From Thermoanaerobaculales bacterium (lineage in GTDB: Bacteria > Acidobacteriota > Thermoanaerobaculia > Thermoanaerobaculales > Sulfomarinibacteraceae): DNA of 18,128 bases. Positions 14,890 through 18,128 of this stretch are shown in pieces. How positions within the stretch are numbered: the stretch's first letter is position 1; each line of letters starts with the position of its first letter. The notes below the pieces were generated by a model. The model saw only the letters and a program-made list of their open reading frames with translations. It was not told the origin of the DNA and made no database searches. The stretch covers positions 1-18,128 of the forward strand of contig JALOKS010000045.1 in NCBI GenBank assembly GCA_025456385.1, given 5' to 3'. The position numbers and the translations under genes are program-made.

Positions 14890-14895
14890 TACAAT
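14890..14895 (+). promoter_or_regulatory. Putative extended -10 element for cysteine synthase
   Basis: TGC-TACAAT has the extended -10 TG. It implies a leader of about 42 nt ending in a GGGAGG site before the ATG at 14944. No -35 of note. Confidence 0.45.
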
Positions 14896-14943
14896 GCGTC
14901 GCAGCGTCAGGTGCCGCGAGCCGAGCCAGGGAGGTTACGGGAG

Positions 14944-15873
<930 letters not shown>

Positions 15874-16765
15874 GGCGCCCCGCCGGCCGGCATCCGGACG
15901 CGCAGCGGACGCGGGTCGACGCTCAGCTCGACCGGCAGGTGTCCGATCACGTCGCCGTCGATCTGGAAGGGCACCGGAGTGTCGGCCCGCCCCGGCTCGA
16001 GCCGCACCTGCGTGGCCACGCTGCGGAGGACGTCGGCGCGGCGCAGGTGGCTGCCGCCCGGGATGCCGGCGAGGAAGGCGAGCGCCGCCCGCCGGCCCGC
16101 CGTCCGCTGCGCCACCACCTCGAAGTCGCCCCGGAACGGATCCGCCCCGGGCGTCGCCGCCCAGCTGCCGCCATAACAGCGGGACTTGCCGACGATCACC
16201 CAGCCCGCCTCGTTGACCGCGCCGTCCACGACCACGCGCAGCCGCGGCAGCGAGCTCGAGCCGAGGGCCTCGACGAGGCCCTGCAGCGCGACCCCGACCC
16301 TGCCGCCGAAACGCTTGAGGGACGGTCGCAGGCGCTCGAGGACCCAGGAGTCGGGACCGGCCGAGAGCATCAGCAGCACGAGATCGCCGCGGTCGCTGCG
16401 GCCGACCCGCATCTCACGGTCGCGGCCGGCGAGCAGCGCGGCCACGGCCCGCGCCGACGGCCGCGGCACCGCGAGCTCGTAGGCGAGCACCGAGGTCGTG
16501 CCGCCGGGCAGCACGCCCATCGCCGTGGGGCTGCCGATCAGCCCGCGGGCGACCGCGTTGTAGGTGCCGTCACCGCCGAAGGCGAACACCAGGGGCAGAC
16601 CAGCGGCCGCCGCCCGCGCGGCGAGCTCGGTGGTCTCCTCGGCGCTGCGGGCGGTCTCGATGGCGAGCTCCGCGCCGCAGGCCGCGGCGACCGCCGCGAG
16701 TCGCCCGCGATGGCGGAGCAGGCGGCCGCCACCCGCGATCGGGTTGAGGATCACCGGCACGCGGG

Positions 16766-17800
16766 TCATGGCGCGTCGGTCTCGGGAAAGAGCGCGGGAG
16801 CCGGCGCGCGGGGCTCGAGGCCGAGGTGCTGGTAGGCGCGCGCGGTCACCGTGCGCCCGCGGGGAGTGCGCTGCAGCATGCCGATCTGCAGCAGGTAGGG
16901 CTCGTGGATCTCCTCCAGGGTGCCGCGGTCCTCGCCGATCGACGAGGCCAGGGCCTTGAGCCCCACCGGGCCGCCGCCGTAGACGTCGATGATGGTCGCC
17001 AGCAGCTGTCGGTCGAGGTTGTCGAGGCCGAACGCGTCGACCTCCATCTGCTCGAGTCCCCAGCGCGCCGCCTCCAGGCTCACCGACTCGGAGCCGAGGT
17101 GGTGGGCGAAGTCGCGCACCCGGCGGAGCAGGCGGTTGGCGATCCGCGGCGTGCCGCGCGAGCGGCGCGCGATCTCGGTGGCGGCGGTGGCGTCGATCGC
17201 GATGCCCAGGATCTGCGCCGACCTGCCGACGATCACGGCGAGGTCGTCGCCGGGGTAGAACTCGAGGCGGTGGACGATGCCGAAGCGGTCGCGCAGGGGC
17301 GCGGTCAGCAGGCTGGTCCTCGTCGTCGCCCCGACCAGGGTGAAGCGCGGCAGGGACAGGCGGACGCTGCGCGCCGCCGGACCCTGGCCGATCACCAGGT
17401 CGAGCTCGAAGTCCTCCATCGCCGGGTAGAGGATCTCTTCCACCGCCGGCGGCAGGCGATGGATCTCGTCGATAAAGAGCACGTCCCCCGCCTGCAGGTT
17501 GGTCAGCAGGGCAGCGAGGTCGCCCGCCCTCTCGAGCACCGGCCCCGAGGTGAGGTGGAAGCGGGCGTCCATCTCGTTGGCGATGATGTGGGCGAGGGTC
17601 GTCTTGCCGAGGCCTGGCGGGCCGAAGAAGAGGGCGTGGTCGAGGGCCTCGCCGCGGTGCCGCGCCGCCTGGATGAAGACGGCGAGGTTGGCGGTCAGAC
17701 GCCGCTGGCCGACGAACTCGTCGAGGCGCCGCGGCCGCAGCGTCTCCTCGAAGGGCCGCTCGCCGGCCTGGCGTTCGGTGGTCAGGACCTCGTCGCTCAC
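16766..17800 (-). CDS. ruvB: Holliday junction branch migration ATPase RuvB
   Basis: This 344-residue AAA+ motor drives branch migration of Holliday junctions with RuvA. Walker A FGPPGLGKTT (59-68), Walker B DEIHR (111-115), sensor 1 GATTR (157-161), the DRFG element after LTAPLR, sensor 2 in GTPRIANRLLRRVRDFA, and the C-terminal winged-helix signature EPYLLQIGMLQRTPRGR are all intact. It is full length compared with E. coli RuvB. The GTG at 17800 lies seven bases after a TAGAGT hexamer and begins the expected MSDE N-terminus. Unlike the usual adjacent ruvA-ruvB, it is separated from the ruvA end by a repeat-filled gap of about 230 bases. It is followed by a coupled lipid-kinase gene. Confidence 0.98.
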   Translation of the reverse strand: MSDEVLTTERQAGERPFEETLRPRRLDEFVGQRRLTANLAVFIQAARHRGEALDHALFFGPPGLGKTTLAHIIANEMDARFHLTSGPVLERAGDLAALLTNLQAGDVLFIDEIHRLPPAVEEILYPAMEDFELDLVIGQGPAARSVRLSLPRFTLVGATTRTSLLTAPLRDRFGIVHRLEFYPGDDLAVIVGRSAQILGIAIDATAATEIARRSRGTPRIANRLLRRVRDFAHHLGSESVSLEAARWGLEQMEVDAFGLDNLDRQLLATIIDVYGGGPVGLKALASSIGEDRGTLEEIHEPYLLQIGMLQRTPRGRTVTARAYQHLGLEPRAPAPALFPETDAP

Positions 17801-17807
17801 GGGCTCG

Positions 17808-17813
17808 ACTCTA
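17808..17813 (-). promoter_or_regulatory. Putative -10 element for ruvB
   Basis: TAGAGT on the minus strand (a second overlapping TAGAGT lies at 17813-17818) is followed by seven bases and the GTG at 17800. No Shine-Dalgarno sequence intervenes, so the transcript may be leaderless. Confidence 0.35.
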
Positions 17814-17838
17814 CTCTATCGCCCGCGTGAGGGGTACC

Positions 17839-18002
17839 GCAGGGAGCAGGGAGCACCCGCCCACCCGACCACCCGGTCCGGGGATCAGGAAGCAAGGACA
17901 ACAGCGCACGGACTCTCACTCAACCCGTGACAACCCAGGGGCAGAATTCTTGTCCTCTGCTCCTTGCTCCCTGCTCCTTGCTCCTTGCTCCCTGCTCCCT
18001 GC
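17839..18002. repeat. Nested inverted repeat flanking the ruvA-ruvB gap
   Basis: The 17-base GCAGGGAGCAGGGAGCA at 17839-17855 is the exact reverse complement of 17986-18002. A second, imperfect pair lies inside: 17887-17901 (AGGAAGCAAGGACAA) against 17950-17964, with one insertion and one deletion. The arms are built from the same heptamer as the tandem array, in opposite orientation. The spacer (about 130 bases) holds no gene. The layout could fold into a long hairpin or mark a non-autonomous mobile repeat; neither is proven. Confidence 0.75.
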
Positions 18003-18006
18003 TCCT
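17958..18006 (+). repeat. Heptamer tandem repeat array, TGCTCCY x 7
   Basis: Seven exact-length 7-base units, each TGCTCCT or TGCTCCC, run without interruption; an eighth, degenerate unit (TGTGCCC) follows at 18007-18013. The pattern of T/C ends is T, C, T, T, C, C, T. It is intergenic between ruvA and ruvB. Heptamer tandem repeats of this general kind are known from cyanobacteria (STRR sequences) and appear in many GC-rich genomes as intergenic arrays. The plus-strand frame across it (17827-18030) encodes only a repetitive LAPCSLL-type peptide and is not a gene. Confidence 0.92.
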
Positions 18007-18033
18007 TGTGCCCGGGTGGACGGGCGGTAGGCG

Positions 18034-18128
18034 CTACCGCGTCAGCCGCTGCAGCGCGAGCCGCAGCAGCTCGCCGACCTCGACACCGGGCGCCTCCGCC
18101 CAGGCCGCATCGACGGCCCGGGCCGCGT
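18034..18128 (-). CDS. ruvA: Probable RuvA C-terminal end (partial)
   Basis: Only the last 30 or so codons are in the window. The frame ends in TAG at 18034-18036 and reads AARAVDAAWAEAPG then VEVGELLRLALQRLTR. This helical pattern matches RuvA domain III, which contacts RuvB. The position directly upstream of ruvB on the same strand supports the call. The identification depends on a short, variable segment, so synteny carries most of the weight. Confidence 0.65.
   Translation of the reverse strand, partial: AARAVDAAWAEAPGVEVGELLRLALQRLTR

Noticed and set aside
17839..18006. CRISPR array
   Set aside because: Units are 7 bases and contiguous, with no unique spacers.
17827..18030. Short plus-strand frame reading LAPCSLL repeats
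   Set aside because: It is translation of the heptamer array; no ribosome binding site and low complexity.

Overview
The window is about 18 kb of very GC-rich, gene-dense bacterial chromosome. Several features suggest an Acidobacteriota-type bacterium: an Hfq-like protein with a long N-terminal extension, an MglA-type GTPase beside a DUF4388 protein, a CarboxypepD_reg/TPR lipoprotein-style gene and the base composition. The phylum is an inference. High GC makes long spurious antisense frames common, so only frames with recognisable domains or sensible starts are called.

Layout. 1-1021 (-): the 5' part of an M16-peptidase-like exported protein, running off the left edge. 1050-1970 (+): a polytopic membrane protein. 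2047-2562 (+): ferritin. 2498-3415 (-): a RimK-like ATP-grasp ligase whose 3' end overlaps ferritin. 3477-4856 (+) and 4868-7045 (-): a convergent signalling pair, a DUF4388 protein and an MglA-like GTPase fused to GAF and histidine-kinase-like domains. 7142-7702 (+): a membrane-anchored helical protein. 7744-8121 (-): a small tautomerase-like protein. 8232-9859 (+): a translationally coupled comF / proline dehydrogenase pair. 9943-10881 (+): an exported CarboxypepD_reg/TPR protein. 11018-14837 (-): pta, purD, purE-like and ricT as a tight operon, followed by an hfq-like gene with its own likely promoter. 14944-15873 (+): cysteine synthase. 15840-17800 (-): ruvB followed by a coupled lipid-kinase-like gene. 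17801-18033: a heptamer repeat region with inverted arms. 18034-18128 (-): the probable 3' end of ruvA.

The most notable points are these. (1) The PurE-like protein lacks about 42 internal residues, including the catalytic SAHRTP segment, yet stays in frame inside its operon. (2) The GTPase/kinase fusion keeps its ATP-binding boxes but has Leu in place of the phospho-accepting His. (3) A recurrent -10-like hexamer (TATACT, TACCAT, TAGCAT, TAGAGT) lies 5-10 nt before the start codon of seven genes, which suggests leaderless transcription and changes some start choices. (4) A TGCTCCY heptamer array with inverted copies sits between ruvA and ruvB. (5) Two convergent gene pairs overlap at their 3' ends.

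No tRNA, rRNA, CRISPR array, insertion sequence or phage gene was seen. No stretch longer than 300 bases lacks a gene.
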